From Syntrophorhabdaceae bacterium (GTDB taxonomy: Bacteria > Desulfobacterota > Syntrophorhabdia > Syntrophorhabdales > Syntrophorhabdaceae), in contig JAOAHW010000013.1 in NCBI GenBank assembly GCA_026415015.1, forward strand, positions 1 to 15,959: a stretch of DNA of 15,959 nucleotides, given 5' to 3'. The position numbers were made by a program, and so were the translations under genes. Shown piece by piece: positions 6,891-14,477 of the stretch. Every line of letters starts with the position of its first letter. Within the stretch, counting starts at the first letter, position 1. A model generated the notes under the pieces. That model was given only the letters and a program-made list of their open reading frames with translations. It did not search any database and had not been told where the DNA came from.

Positions 6891-7913
6891 CTAAATAATC
6901 AACATGGCATCGCCATAGCTGTAAAATCTGTATCCCTTCTCTATAGCCTCATTATAACACCTTAAGATTTCATCTCTACCTGTAAATGCTGCAACAAGCA
7001 TTAAAGGCGTTGACCTTGGCAGATGAAAATTTGTAATAAGGCCGTCTACAACCTTAAATCTAAATCCAGGATAGATGAATATATCTGTATATCCCTTAAG
7101 GGGTGCATCACCATTCTCAAAAAACACAGATTCTAATGTCCTGACAGAGCTTGTACCACATGCTATAATCCTTTTTCCACCTGCTCTTGCCTTTTTTATG
7201 GCCTCTTTTGTGCCCTCAGGGAAGATATAATACTCCCTGTGCATTACATGTTCCTCCACATTCTGTTTTTTTATGAGGAAAAATGTACCCACCCCTATAT
7301 GGAGTGTGATCTTCACTATATTTATACCCTTCTGTTCTATCATGTCAAGGAGCTCTTCAGTAAAGTGCAGACCCGCTGTTGGTGCTGCTATAGAACCTGG
7401 CTCATGGGCATATACAGTCTGATACATATTAAAATCAAGCTCTTCTCTATTTTTCCTCTTTATATAGGGCGGCAGGGGCATCATCCCGTATCTATTTAAA
7501 AGATCCATGCTATCGCCTTCATACACAAAATCAATAATCCAGAATTGCCCTTCTTTGTCCCTTTCAAGTCTTGCCTTCACATCTCCTATGTCGATAGTAA
7601 ACCTTGATATACCTCTTTTTATACCTTTTGCGAGGCAGAACCATCGATTTTTTTCTATCCTCTCCACAAGGGTAATATCTATTTCGCCCCCTGTTGTTTT
7701 TTTTGCCTTTAACCTTGAAGGCAATACCTTACTATCATTCAACACAAGGACATCACCCTTATTTAGATAATCCAGTATATCCTTAAAAAACCTATGTTCA
7801 ATAGCACCCTTTTCCCTGTCATAGACAAGAAGACGAGAGGATGTTCTATCTTTTTCCGGATACTGGGCGACAAAACCCTCAGGTAAAAAGTAATCAAAAT
7901 CCTCTATATTCAT
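6891..7913 (-). CDS. queA: S-adenosylmethionine:tRNA ribosyltransferase-isomerase
   Basis: QueA transfers and isomerises the ribosyl part of S-adenosylmethionine onto preQ1-modified tRNA, giving epoxyqueuosine, and so acts after Tgt. From the ATG at 7911-7913 it has 340 residues, the usual size. Visible motifs are DRTSSRLLV near 22-30, LVLNDSKVLPSRL (56-68), MPLPPYIKR (145-153), YQTVYAHEPGSIAAPTAGLHFT (164-185), LHIGVGTFF (204-212) and the C-terminal YPGFRFKVVDGLITNFHLP (281-299) with YRFYSYGDAML. The frame is open 16 codons further upstream, but that stretch overlaps the promoter and does not look like the family N-terminus. The predicted transcript starts only about 13 bases before the ATG, and no good ribosome binding site is visible. 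The enzyme that reduces epoxyqueuosine (QueG or QueH) is not in the window. Confidence 0.97.
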   Translation of the reverse strand: MNIEDFDYFLPEGFVAQYPEKDRTSSRLLVYDREKGAIEHRFFKDILDYLNKGDVLVLNDSKVLPSRLKAKKTTGGEIDITLVERIEKNRWFCLAKGIKRGISRFTIDIGDVKARLERDKEGQFWIIDFVYEGDSMDLLNRYGMMPLPPYIKRKNREELDFNMYQTVYAHEPGSIAAPTAGLHFTEELLDMIEQKGINIVKITLHIGVGTFFLIKKQNVEEHVMHREYYIFPEGTKEAIKKARAGGKRIIACGTSSVRTLESVFFENGDAPLKGYTDIFIYPGFRFKVVDGLITNFHLPRSTPLMLVAAFTGRDEILRCYNEAIEKGYRFYSYGDAMLII

Positions 7914-7932
7914 ATAGCCGAAACAGCTTAAT

Positions 7933-7961
7933 TTTATAACAGATTGTAAAGATATAAGCAA
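7933..7961 (-). promoter_or_regulatory. Sigma70-type promoter for queA-tgt-yajC and downstream genes
   Basis: On the minus strand a -35 box TTGCTT (7956-7961) and a -10 box TATAAA (7933-7938) are separated by 17 bases, with AT-rich sequence upstream. Transcription would begin near 7926, leaving a leader of roughly 13 bases before the queA ATG. This leaves no room for a preQ1 riboswitch. Consensus match and spacing are good; activity is inferred. Confidence 0.6.
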
Positions 7962-8114
7962 TTTAAATCAACTCTACATGGTCATCAATTAAAGGTTTTT
8001 GTAAAATTTATAATACATTGAAATTAACCTAACCATGGAGGGATTAATTTTGAGACCTTTAATTTGAGATCTTTAACAGGACTCTCATAGGTCTTCCAGT
8101 GCTTAAAGGATTTT
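7962..8114. other. Intergenic region between tsaB and queA with imperfect nested inverted repeat
   Basis: Together with the promoter just downstream, this region separates the two operons. It holds a nested inverted repeat: agacct (8053-8058) with aggtct (8089-8094), enclosing tgaga (8065-8069) with tctca (8083-8087). The word gaga-Y-cttta also occurs twice, at 8052 and 8066, 14 bases apart. No T-run follows on either strand, so it is not a standard rho-independent terminator. I see no credible gene here; short frames of 9 and 15 codons lack ribosome binding sites. Confidence 0.45.
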
Positions 8115-8804
8115 TTATAATGCCTCTAAGTTGAATTTTATCTCTGCCTCTGACCTTCTACCGTAAATAGCCTCGATGATATTGCCTTTTGGAGATTGGC
8201 TTTTTTTAAGTCCCTCCCTTATCAATGCCTCTGCTGTGACCTTCTTAAAGCCATGTTTGATAAACAGGATTTCATTTGAATCTTCAACATAGGGCATGCA
8301 AATATCAACTCCAGTTCCAAGACAAATACAGGGTGCCTTAATGGTCTTGACTGCTTCCTCTGGTTTTTTTGACAAAAAACCAGTTACCCTTTTTATCTCT
8401 TTATCCTTTATGAAATAAAGGGCAGAAAATACCTCGCCCTTTTTTGCATCTATTACAGGAAAAACATAATATCCATCCATAAAGGCAAAAGAGGCTGCAA
8501 GGACATCAAGGGTTGGGACACCGACCAAAGGTATATTCTTGCCCGAACTTAATCCCTTGCAAAAGGCAAGACCCACCCTTATACCTGTAAATGACCCTGG
8601 ACCCAAGGTAACTATAAGGAGTTCTATATCGTCTATAGAATGCCCATTATTTTCAAGGGTCTCTAAAACCCTTACTGCTATTATCTCTGAAGGTGACTTA
8701 TCGCCCTTAATATGCCTCTCTTCTATTATCCTCTGTCCATTAGACAGGACAATGGACAGGCAATCAAGTGAGTTATCTATACCAAGGGTAATCCTATTTT
8801 CCAA
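8115..8804 (-). CDS. tsaB: tRNA threonylcarbamoyladenosine biosynthesis protein TsaB
   Basis: TsaB is an ASKHA-fold, inactive paralogue of TsaD. It scaffolds TsaD and TsaE in forming t6A at position 37 of ANN-decoding tRNAs. The 229-residue product has the N-terminal TLGIDNSLDCLSIVLSNG, the diagnostic LGPGSFTGIRVGLAFCKGL (68-86) and the C-terminal YGRRSEAE (214-221). The stretch that usually reads close to HSE-LLP after the first strands is here DKSPSEIIAVRVLE, a divergent version. Translation starts at TTG 8802-8804, with GAGG about seven bases before it; the start overlaps the end of rseP by 11 bases. It is the last gene of the rpsB operon, and no clear terminator follows. TsaD and TsaE are not in the window. 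Confidence 0.93.
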   Translation of the reverse strand: MENRITLGIDNSLDCLSIVLSNGQRIIEERHIKGDKSPSEIIAVRVLETLENNGHSIDDIELLIVTLGPGSFTGIRVGLAFCKGLSSGKNIPLVGVPTLDVLAASFAFMDGYYVFPVIDAKKGEVFSALYFIKDKEIKRVTGFLSKKPEEAVKTIKAPCICLGTGVDICMPYVEDSNEILFIKHGFKKVTAEALIREGLKKSQSPKGNIIEAIYGRRSEAEIKFNLEAL

Positions 8805-9876
8805 AAAACATCCTCGTTATGTCATTGAAAAAGGCAAGGGCCATAATAGCTATGAGTATCCCCATGCCTACCTTCTGGGATATATCTATAAAGCGCTGGG
8901 AGACCTTTCTCCTTGTTATGAGTTCAATAAGGTGAAATAGTATATGTCCGCCATCGAGGATGGGTATGGGCAAAAGATTTATTATTGCCAGATTTATGCT
9001 TATTATTGCCACAAAGTATATGAGGTTCTTTTTTCCCTCCTTTGCCTGCTTACCTGCCACCTCCAAAATAAGGAGAGGCCCTCCTATCTGTTTTGGAGAT
9101 ACGCTCCCCTCTATGAGCTTAATAATACCAACAACTGTAACCTTTGAGAGAAAATAGGTCTGATAAACAGCCTTAGGAATAGCACTTATCGGGTTTTCCT
9201 TTCTTTTCAAAAAGTCATTGGAGGCAGTGACACCTATAACCCTCCTTGTTATCTTTTCACCAAATATATTTTTACCCTCAATCACCTTTGGTGATATCAT
9301 AAGGTCCAGGGTCTTATCACCCCTTTTTATGGTAAACATCAATGGTGTCTTTTCTTTCCTTGACATGACCTCCATCAATTCACTCCATTCTGATACATCC
9401 TCACCATCTATCCTGATTATAACATCACCCTGCTGAATGCCTGCCTCATAAGCAGGATAGCCTTTTTCCACACCCCCTACCTTTGTGGACAATACAGTAT
9501 ATCCGCTTATAAAGACTATGTAAAAGAGGATAAAGGCAAAGACTATATTGAAAAAAGGCCCTGTAAAGGCAATAAGCATCTTTATAAGAGGTGGTTTATT
9601 TGAATAGGCCCTGTGCATCTCCTCTTCCTTTATCTCATCATCCGGTGATTCACCTAAAAGCTTTACATAGCCTCCAAGGGGTATCGCAGATATGGCATAC
9701 TCTGTCTCACCCTTTTTGACACTTATCAATTTCTTTCCAAAACCTAAAGAGAATGCCAGGACCTTCACATCTGAAAGCCTGGCAACGATATAGTGTCCCA
9801 GTTCATGGACAAATATGAGAAGACTTAAGGCGATTATCCCATAGATTATGCTTATTACATTGTCAAAATTAATCAT
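8794..9876 (-). CDS. rseP: Intramembrane site-2 zinc metalloprotease RseP
   Basis: RseP is an inner-membrane protease that cuts transmembrane segments, classically anti-sigma factors such as RseA after DegS, and cleared signal peptides. The 360 residues show the zinc site HELGH (24-28) in the first membrane segment, further hydrophobic segments near 100-125 and 285-305, one PDZ domain between them (about 135-195, with the AGIQQGDVIIRIDGEDV core), and the third zinc ligand region NLLPIPILDGGH (300-311). E. coli RseP has two PDZ domains and about 450 residues; this shorter single-PDZ form is common in other phyla. The ATG overlaps the dxr TGA as ATGA. The dxr-rseP neighbourhood is typical; no sigma/anti-sigma pair is visible to suggest the substrate. 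Confidence 0.95.
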   Translation of the reverse strand: MINFDNVISIIYGIIALSLLIFVHELGHYIVARLSDVKVLAFSLGFGKKLISVKKGETEYAISAIPLGGYVKLLGESPDDEIKEEEMHRAYSNKPPLIKMLIAFTGPFFNIVFAFILFYIVFISGYTVLSTKVGGVEKGYPAYEAGIQQGDVIIRIDGEDVSEWSELMEVMSRKEKTPLMFTIKRGDKTLDLMISPKVIEGKNIFGEKITRRVIGVTASNDFLKRKENPISAIPKAVYQTYFLSKVTVVGIIKLIEGSVSPKQIGGPLLILEVAGKQAKEGKKNLIYFVAIISINLAIINLLPIPILDGGHILFHLIELITRRKVSQRFIDISQKVGMGILIAIMALAFFNDITRMFFGK

Positions 9877-11021
9877 CTTTTATCCTTAATTATTTTTTCT
9901 CCGTTTTCTTTTGCCCAGCTGTGAACCTCCCAAACAACTTCTAAATCATCGATAATAGGAATGATATCATGTTTATCCAAGACCTCCTCTATGAGGATTG
10001 GTATATCAGTAAACCTTATTTTACCCTCTACAAAGGCCTGGGAGGCCACCTCGCTGGTAGAATTCAAAACCACAAGGGCTGAATCCCCTGCATCTAAGGC
10101 CTCATATGCAAGCCGTAAGGATGGAAACCTCACAAGATCAGGGGGGTAAAAAGTCAGCCTCTTTAATTCATGGAGACAGAGGCTTTCAAAGGGCAGTTTT
10201 CTTATATTCCCCTCATTTATGGCGTATGATATGGGTATCTTCATATCAGGGACAGCCATATACGCAGTAAAAGAGCCGTCTATAAACTCTACCATACCGT
10301 GTATTATACTTTCCGGGTGTATCAGCACCTTTATCCTATCCTGCCCTATGTCAAAAAGCCATCTTGCCTCTATAACCTCAAAACCCTTGTTCATCAGTGT
10401 AGCTGAGTCAAGGGTAACCTTCTTGCCCATCTTCCATGTGGGGTGATTCATGGCCTCTTCAGGACTCACGAGCTCAAGGGCCTTTTTTTTATGTTTTCTG
10501 AAAGGCCCACCTGAGGCGGTGATGGTTATGGTCTTAAGGTCCTTAGGGTTTATATCCTTCAATAGTTGATAAAGGGCAGAGTGTTCACTATCAACAGGTA
10601 TCAATCTTGAAGAGGATTCACTCACAAGCCTTGAAACAATCCTTCCTGCCATTACAAGGCTCTCTTTATTGGCAAGGGCAAGAATTTTACCTGCCTTTAG
10701 AGTCTCGATAGTGGGGATAAGCCCAGCACTACCTGGCAGTGCATTCACCACAATATCCACGTCTGTATTTATCATCCTTAAAATGCCTTCAATGCCTGTG
10801 AAGAGTCTCTTTTTATCAAATGAGACATCCTTTTCCTGTTTCTTGTTAAACACACATACATACTGGGGTTTGAACAGCTCAATCTGTTTATTTAAAAGCC
10901 CGATATTATCCCTGCATACTATCCCTGAGGCCTCAAAGGTATCCCTCTGGTTTTCAATTACCTCAAGGGTGGCCCTTCCTATTGAACCTGTTGAACCTAA
11001 TATAAGAACCTTTTTCTTCAA
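9873..11021 (-). CDS. dxr: 1-deoxy-D-xylulose 5-phosphate reductoisomerase
   Basis: Dxr rearranges and reduces 1-deoxy-D-xylulose 5-phosphate to 2-C-methyl-D-erythritol 4-phosphate with NADPH, the first committed step of the MEP isoprenoid pathway. The 382 residues carry GSTGSIG (9-15) for NADPH, ANKES (117-121), the metal ligands in PVDSEHSA (142-149), SGGPF (170-174), NHPTWKMGKKVTLDSATLMN (192-211), with Lys212 and Glu215 just after, and HPESIIHGMVEF (235-246). The start is TTG at 11019-11021, giving MKKKVLILGSTG; AAAGGG is very close and AGGAG lies about 12 bases upstream. Isoprenoid units from this pathway feed UppS, encoded two genes earlier in the same operon. The gap from cdsA is 37 bases. 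Confidence 0.97.
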   Translation of the reverse strand: MKKKVLILGSTGSIGRATLEVIENQRDTFEASGIVCRDNIGLLNKQIELFKPQYVCVFNKKQEKDVSFDKKRLFTGIEGILRMINTDVDIVVNALPGSAGLIPTIETLKAGKILALANKESLVMAGRIVSRLVSESSSRLIPVDSEHSALYQLLKDINPKDLKTITITASGGPFRKHKKKALELVSPEEAMNHPTWKMGKKVTLDSATLMNKGFEVIEARWLFDIGQDRIKVLIHPESIIHGMVEFIDGSFTAYMAVPDMKIPISYAINEGNIRKLPFESLCLHELKRLTFYPPDLVRFPSLRLAYEALDAGDSALVVLNSTSEVASQAFVEGKIRFTDIPILIEEVLDKHDIIPIIDDLEVVWEVHSWAKENGEKIIKDKR

Positions 11022-11058
11022 TACCCTTTACTCTCCTTATAAGATTTAGACCAATTAA

Positions 11059-11856
11059 CTATAGCCTTATCCCTGTTATGTAATGGTATAAAAAAGGGGT
11101 TGTAAAGATAAAACTATCAATCCTATCAAGGATACCTCCATGTCCAGGTATAAGACCTGATGAGTCCTTAACTTGGCAGAATCTCTTTCCCACAGATTCA
11201 AACATATCTCCTATCTGCCCTAAGACACCTGTTAATGCACCAACCAAAAGAGACTCTGATATGCCAAGCCCTGTAATTTCAAATGAAAGTACTATCACCA
11301 CCATACTGCCTACGACAGCACCTAAAAGACCCTCTATGGTCTTTTTAGGGCTTATATGGGGTGCCAAGAATCTTTTGCCAAAACCTTTTCCGAAAAAATA
11401 GGCTGTTGTGTCACTTGCCCATATGGAAAAAAGGACAATAAAGGGTAGAAACCTGTTTATACCCTTTAAAAAATAAAAATAAACAAGGGGTAGCACTATA
11501 AATATCTCTGTGAAGACTAAAACTGCCAGACCTTTTATAATATCACTGTATAAATCTGGTCTAAATGACCTTATAACAAACACTCTTACTGTAAAATAGA
11601 TGAGAACAGATAGGAATAACCAGAGTACATAGACTGCATAAGATTTGATATACAATGGCAGTGCTGAACATACAACAAGGGCTGAAAGCAAGACCCTCTC
11701 TTCAACCTTAGATATAGACATCACCTCAATAGTTGCTGCAAGGGCAACTAAAACAAGAAAAATAAAAAACAAGGCAGGTGGCAGAAAATAAAAGATGAGT
11801 ATTATCAAAGGAGCAAGACAAAACCCTGCTATTATCCTCTTTTTTAGCTCCCCCAC
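11059..11856 (-). CDS. cdsA: Phosphatidate cytidylyltransferase
   Basis: CdsA makes CDP-diacylglycerol from phosphatidic acid and CTP at the inner membrane, the branch-point donor for phospholipids and the substrate of PgsA. The 265-residue product is strongly hydrophobic, with roughly eight membrane segments. The CDS signature is complete at 221-245: SVGKR, then VKDSSG, then PGHGGILDR. Upstream conserved elements are ASDTTAYFFGKGFGKR (147-162) and SPKKTIEG (169-176). Translation begins at GTG 11854-11856 directly after the uppS TGA, with AAAGGA eight bases before it. The uppS-cdsA-dxr order is a widely shared lipid and isoprenoid cluster. Confidence 0.97.
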   Translation of the reverse strand: MGELKKRIIAGFCLAPLIILIFYFLPPALFFIFLVLVALAATIEVMSISKVEERVLLSALVVCSALPLYIKSYAVYVLWLFLSVLIYFTVRVFVIRSFRPDLYSDIIKGLAVLVFTEIFIVLPLVYFYFLKGINRFLPFIVLFSIWASDTTAYFFGKGFGKRFLAPHISPKKTIEGLLGAVVGSMVVIVLSFEITGLGISESLLVGALTGVLGQIGDMFESVGKRFCQVKDSSGLIPGHGGILDRIDSFIFTTPFLYHYITGIRL

Positions 11857-12576
11857 TCACGCTTCCTTTACTCGTCCAAACCTTCGGTCACGCCTTGAAT
11901 ATTCCCTGAGTGCCTCTAAATATGCCTCTTTTCTAAAATCAGGCCATAGGATATCAGTAACATAGATCTCTGTGTAGGCAATCTGCCAGAGGAGAAAATT
12001 GCTTATCCTCAATTCGCCGCTTGTTCTTATAAGAAGGTCAGGGTCTGGTATGCCCTTTGTCCATAGATACCTTGAGAAGACCCTTTCATCTATCTTTTTT
12101 ATACGGCCATTTTTATAATCTTCGGCAATACCCCTGGCAGCATGGAGTATCTCTTTTCTCCCACTATAGCTTAAAGCAATATTTAAACAGAGTTCTTTAT
12201 TTTTTCCTGTTTTTTTCATTACATCTTTAAGTTTTTCCTGGATTCTCTCTGGGAAATCATTGAGGTCACCGATTATATTAAACCTTATGTCCTTCTCCAT
12301 CATAAGGGGTAGTTCCTGTTCAAGATAGATGTCCAATATCTCAAGGAGTCTTTTGACCTCTTCTTTTGGTCTTGTCCAGTTCTCCTTGGAGAAGGCATAG
12401 AGTGTAAGATAGGGTATACTAAAGCTCCTTGTGGCAGTGACAATATCCCTTACAGATTCCATACCTACAAGGTGCCCCTCCACCCTCGGAAGGTTTCTCT
12501 GCCTTGCCCATCTCCCATTGCCATCCATTATGATTGCCACATGCATGGGCAGCTTAATATCTTTGAGTTCAGACAT
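11857..12576 (-). CDS. uppS: Isoprenyl (undecaprenyl) diphosphate synthase
   Basis: UppS is a cis-prenyltransferase that extends farnesyl diphosphate with isopentenyl diphosphate to undecaprenyl diphosphate, the lipid carrier for peptidoglycan and other envelope polymers. The 239 residues show the catalytic Asp18 in IIMDGNGRWA (15-24), GHLVGMESVR (34-43) with His35, YAFSKENWTRP (60-70), and the diphosphate-binding RTSGELR (184-190) followed by SNFLLWQ and YTEIYVTDILWPDF (201-214). It starts six bases after frr, with GGAG overlapping the end of that gene. The exact chain length of the product cannot be read from sequence, but the context with cdsA and dxr fits undecaprenyl diphosphate. Confidence 0.97.
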   Translation of the reverse strand: MSELKDIKLPMHVAIIMDGNGRWARQRNLPRVEGHLVGMESVRDIVTATRSFSIPYLTLYAFSKENWTRPKEEVKRLLEILDIYLEQELPLMMEKDIRFNIIGDLNDFPERIQEKLKDVMKKTGKNKELCLNIALSYSGRKEILHAARGIAEDYKNGRIKKIDERVFSRYLWTKGIPDPDLLIRTSGELRISNFLLWQIAYTEIYVTDILWPDFRKEAYLEALREYSRRDRRFGRVKEA

Positions 12577-12582
12577 GAAAAA

Positions 12583-13140
12583 CTATATCTCCATTATTTC
12601 CTTTTCTTTTTCAGCATATATCTTCTCTGCCATCTCAATGTACTTGTCTGTTGTCTTCTGGACACCCTCCTGTTCTTTATGGGAGTCGTCCTTTGAGAGG
12701 AGCTTGTCCTTTTCCATCTTTTTTATCTTTTCATTTATATCCCTTCTTATATTCCTCATGGCAACCTTGGTATTCTCTAACATCTTGCCACCGAGCTTTG
12801 TAAGCTCTTTTCTCCTCTCCTCAGTAAGTTTTGGGAATGAAAGCCTTATTGTCTTTCCATCGGACATGGGATTGACGCCCAGGTCAGATTTCTGTATTGC
12901 CTTTTCTATCTCACTAATAACTGTATTATCCCATGGCTGGATGGTTATTGTCCTGCTGTCAGGGACACCTATTGTGGCCACCTGGTTTAAGGGCGTAGGC
13001 TGATTATAATAGTTTATCTTTATATCATCAAGGAGAGAGATGGAGGCAACACCGGTCCTTAATTTTGATAGGTCTTTTTTTAGGTTTGTCAGTGTCTTTT
13101 TAAGTTTATCTTCCAGTTCTGTAATTATCTCGTTTTTCAT
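12583..13140 (-). CDS. frr: Ribosome recycling factor
   Basis: Ribosome recycling factor works with EF-G to split the post-termination ribosome. The 185-residue length is exact for the family. Domain I helices (about 1-30 and 105-185) flank domain II (31-104). Conserved pieces are KLRTGVAS (26-33), NYYNQPTPLNQVATI, TITIQPWD, KAIQKSDLGVNP, DGKTIRLSFP, ERRKEL and RNIRRDINEKIKK. The fourth residue of the usual RTGRA/RTGKP segment is Val here, a minor deviation. Its ATG overlaps the pyrH TGA as ATGA. The pyrH-frr pairing next to rpsB-tsf is one of the most conserved bacterial gene orders. Confidence 0.98.
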   Translation of the reverse strand: MKNEIITELEDKLKKTLTNLKKDLSKLRTGVASISLLDDIKINYYNQPTPLNQVATIGVPDSRTITIQPWDNTVISEIEKAIQKSDLGVNPMSDGKTIRLSFPKLTEERRKELTKLGGKMLENTKVAMRNIRRDINEKIKKMEKDKLLSKDDSHKEQEGVQKTTDKYIEMAEKIYAEKEKEIMEI

Positions 13141-13850
13141 ATAACCTCCCTTATCATTGTACCTACATCCTCACCGAGGATTATCTTTTTCAAATTATTT
13201 TTACCCTTAATATTAAAAACAACAACAGGTATATGATTCTCACTGCATAGCATGATTGCCGTGGCATCCATTACCTTGAGTCCCATTTCAAGAAATTCCC
13301 TGTATGTAATCTTACTGTAAAATTTTGCATCGCCATATCGCTCAGGGTCTTTATCATACACACCATTAACCCTTGTTGCCTTGAGTAATACATTAGAGGA
13401 TGTCTCTATAGCCCTTAAGGCAGCGGTTGTATCTGTTGTAAAAAAAGGCACTCCTGTCCCACCAGCAAAAATCACTACCCTACCTTTTTCAAGGTGTTTT
13501 ATTGCCTTCCTATTTATATATGGCTCTGTCACCTTTTCTACATGGAGGGCTGACTGGACACGGGTCTCTATGCCGTTCGACTCAAGGACATTCTGAAGGG
13601 CAAGGGAATTAAAGACAGTGGCTATCATACCCATATAATCACCTGTCATTCTTTTTATACCCTGTTTTTCTGCCCTTAACCCCCTGTATATATTACCTCC
13701 TCCAACTACTATACCTATCTCTATCCCCAGTTCTTTAACCTCTTTAATCTGTAGGCATATAGTCCTTATAGTCTCAGGGTCAATGCCAAAGCTCTGTCTG
13801 CCCATAAGGGCCTCGCCACTTAGTTTTAATAGTATGCGGCTATATAACAT
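13137..13850 (-). CDS. pyrH: UMP kinase
   Basis: The hexameric bacterial UMP kinase phosphorylates UMP to UDP with ATP and is usually GTP-activated and UTP-inhibited. It belongs to the amino acid kinase fold. From the ATG at 13848-13850 it has 237 residues: LKLSGEALMG (8-17), VVGGGNIYRG (48-57), TGDYMGM (69-75) and FTTDTTAALRA (137-147), plus LLKATRVNGVYDKDP. The frame is open upstream to a TTG at 13880, but that would overlap tsf by 23 bases and add residues not seen in the family. GAGGGA lies ten bases before the chosen ATG, and tsf stops seven bases upstream. UDP and UTP made here feed CTP and CDP-diacylglycerol synthesis. Confidence 0.97.
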   Translation of the reverse strand: MLYSRILLKLSGEALMGRQSFGIDPETIRTICLQIKEVKELGIEIGIVVGGGNIYRGLRAEKQGIKRMTGDYMGMIATVFNSLALQNVLESNGIETRVQSALHVEKVTEPYINRKAIKHLEKGRVVIFAGGTGVPFFTTDTTAALRAIETSSNVLLKATRVNGVYDKDPERYGDAKFYSKITYREFLEMGLKVMDATAIMLCSENHIPVVVFNIKGKNNLKKIILGEDVGTMIREVI

Positions 13851-13857
13851 GGGTCTA

Positions 13858-14463
13858 TTATCCCTCAGAGGTCTCTCCAAGCTGAAATCTCACAAATCTC
13901 CTTATGACTATATTCTCCCCAATCTTTACCACGAGTTCCTCTAAGAGTTGTTTTATAGTGATATCAGGGTTTTTTATAAAAGATTGCTCCATCAGGCATA
14001 CCTCCTGATAGAATTTCTCCATCTTACCCTCTGCAATCCTATCTATTATCTTTTCAGGTTTGCCTGATTCTAATGCCTGTCTCCTGTATATATTTTTCTC
14101 TTTCTCCTTTACCTCCTCTGGGATATCCTCCCTCTTCACATAAAGGGGATTGGCAGCGGTAATCTGCATGGCTATGTCCTTGGCAAATTCCTGAAAATCC
14201 TTTGAATTGGCCGCAAAATCTGTCTCACAGTTTACCTCTACCAGGACACCTATCTTGCCACCAGTATGGATGTATGATGCAATAACACCCTCAGAGGCAG
14301 TCCTCCCTGTCCTCTTCTGGAGCTTTGCAAGGCCTTTCTCCCTCAAGAATTCTATGGCCTTCTCCATATCGCCATTAGACTGCTTTAATGCCTCCTTGCA
14401 ATCCATGAGTCCAACACCAGTCTTCTCTCTTAATTTCTTTACAAGTTCTGCATTTATCTCCAT
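13858..14463 (-). CDS. tsf: Translation elongation factor Ts, short form
   Basis: EF-Ts catalyses GDP release from EF-Tu. Starting at ATG 14461-14463 the protein has 201 residues: an N-terminal UBA-like domain (1-45, AELVKKLREKTGVGLMDCKEA) and a core carrying the CETDFAAN motif (79-86), whose Thr-Asp-Phe inserts near the EF-Tu magnesium site. It is clearly shorter than the roughly 280-residue E. coli form and resembles the short EF-Ts of Thermus and several other phyla, with one core subdomain. A GTG at 14478 opens the same frame but forms part of the GGAGGA ribosome binding site, which sits six bases before the ATG, so the later start is right. It follows rpsB by 14 bases. Confidence 0.97.
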   Translation of the reverse strand: MEINAELVKKLREKTGVGLMDCKEALKQSNGDMEKAIEFLREKGLAKLQKRTGRTASEGVIASYIHTGGKIGVLVEVNCETDFAANSKDFQEFAKDIAMQITAANPLYVKREDIPEEVKEKEKNIYRRQALESGKPEKIIDRIAEGKMEKFYQEVCLMEQSFIKNPDITIKQLLEELVVKIGENIVIRRFVRFQLGETSEG

Positions 14464-14477
14464 ATCATATTCCTCCA

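Noticed and set aside
7914..7930. preQ1 riboswitch upstream of queA
   Set aside because: The predicted leader is only about 13 bases, and no pseudoknot-forming C-rich and A-rich segments were found upstream of queA or tgt.
7977..8039. Short minus-strand frame of 15 codons in the tsaB-queA gap
   Set aside because: No ribosome binding site, hydrophobic/aromatic chance composition and no recognisable product.
8053..8094. Rho-independent terminator after tsaB
   Set aside because: The stems are short and interrupted, and no T-run follows on either strand.
12431..13003. 190-codon plus-strand frame across uppS and frr
   Set aside because: It lies opposite two well-supported genes, is a low-complexity Ser/Phe/Leu-rich product and has no upstream signal.
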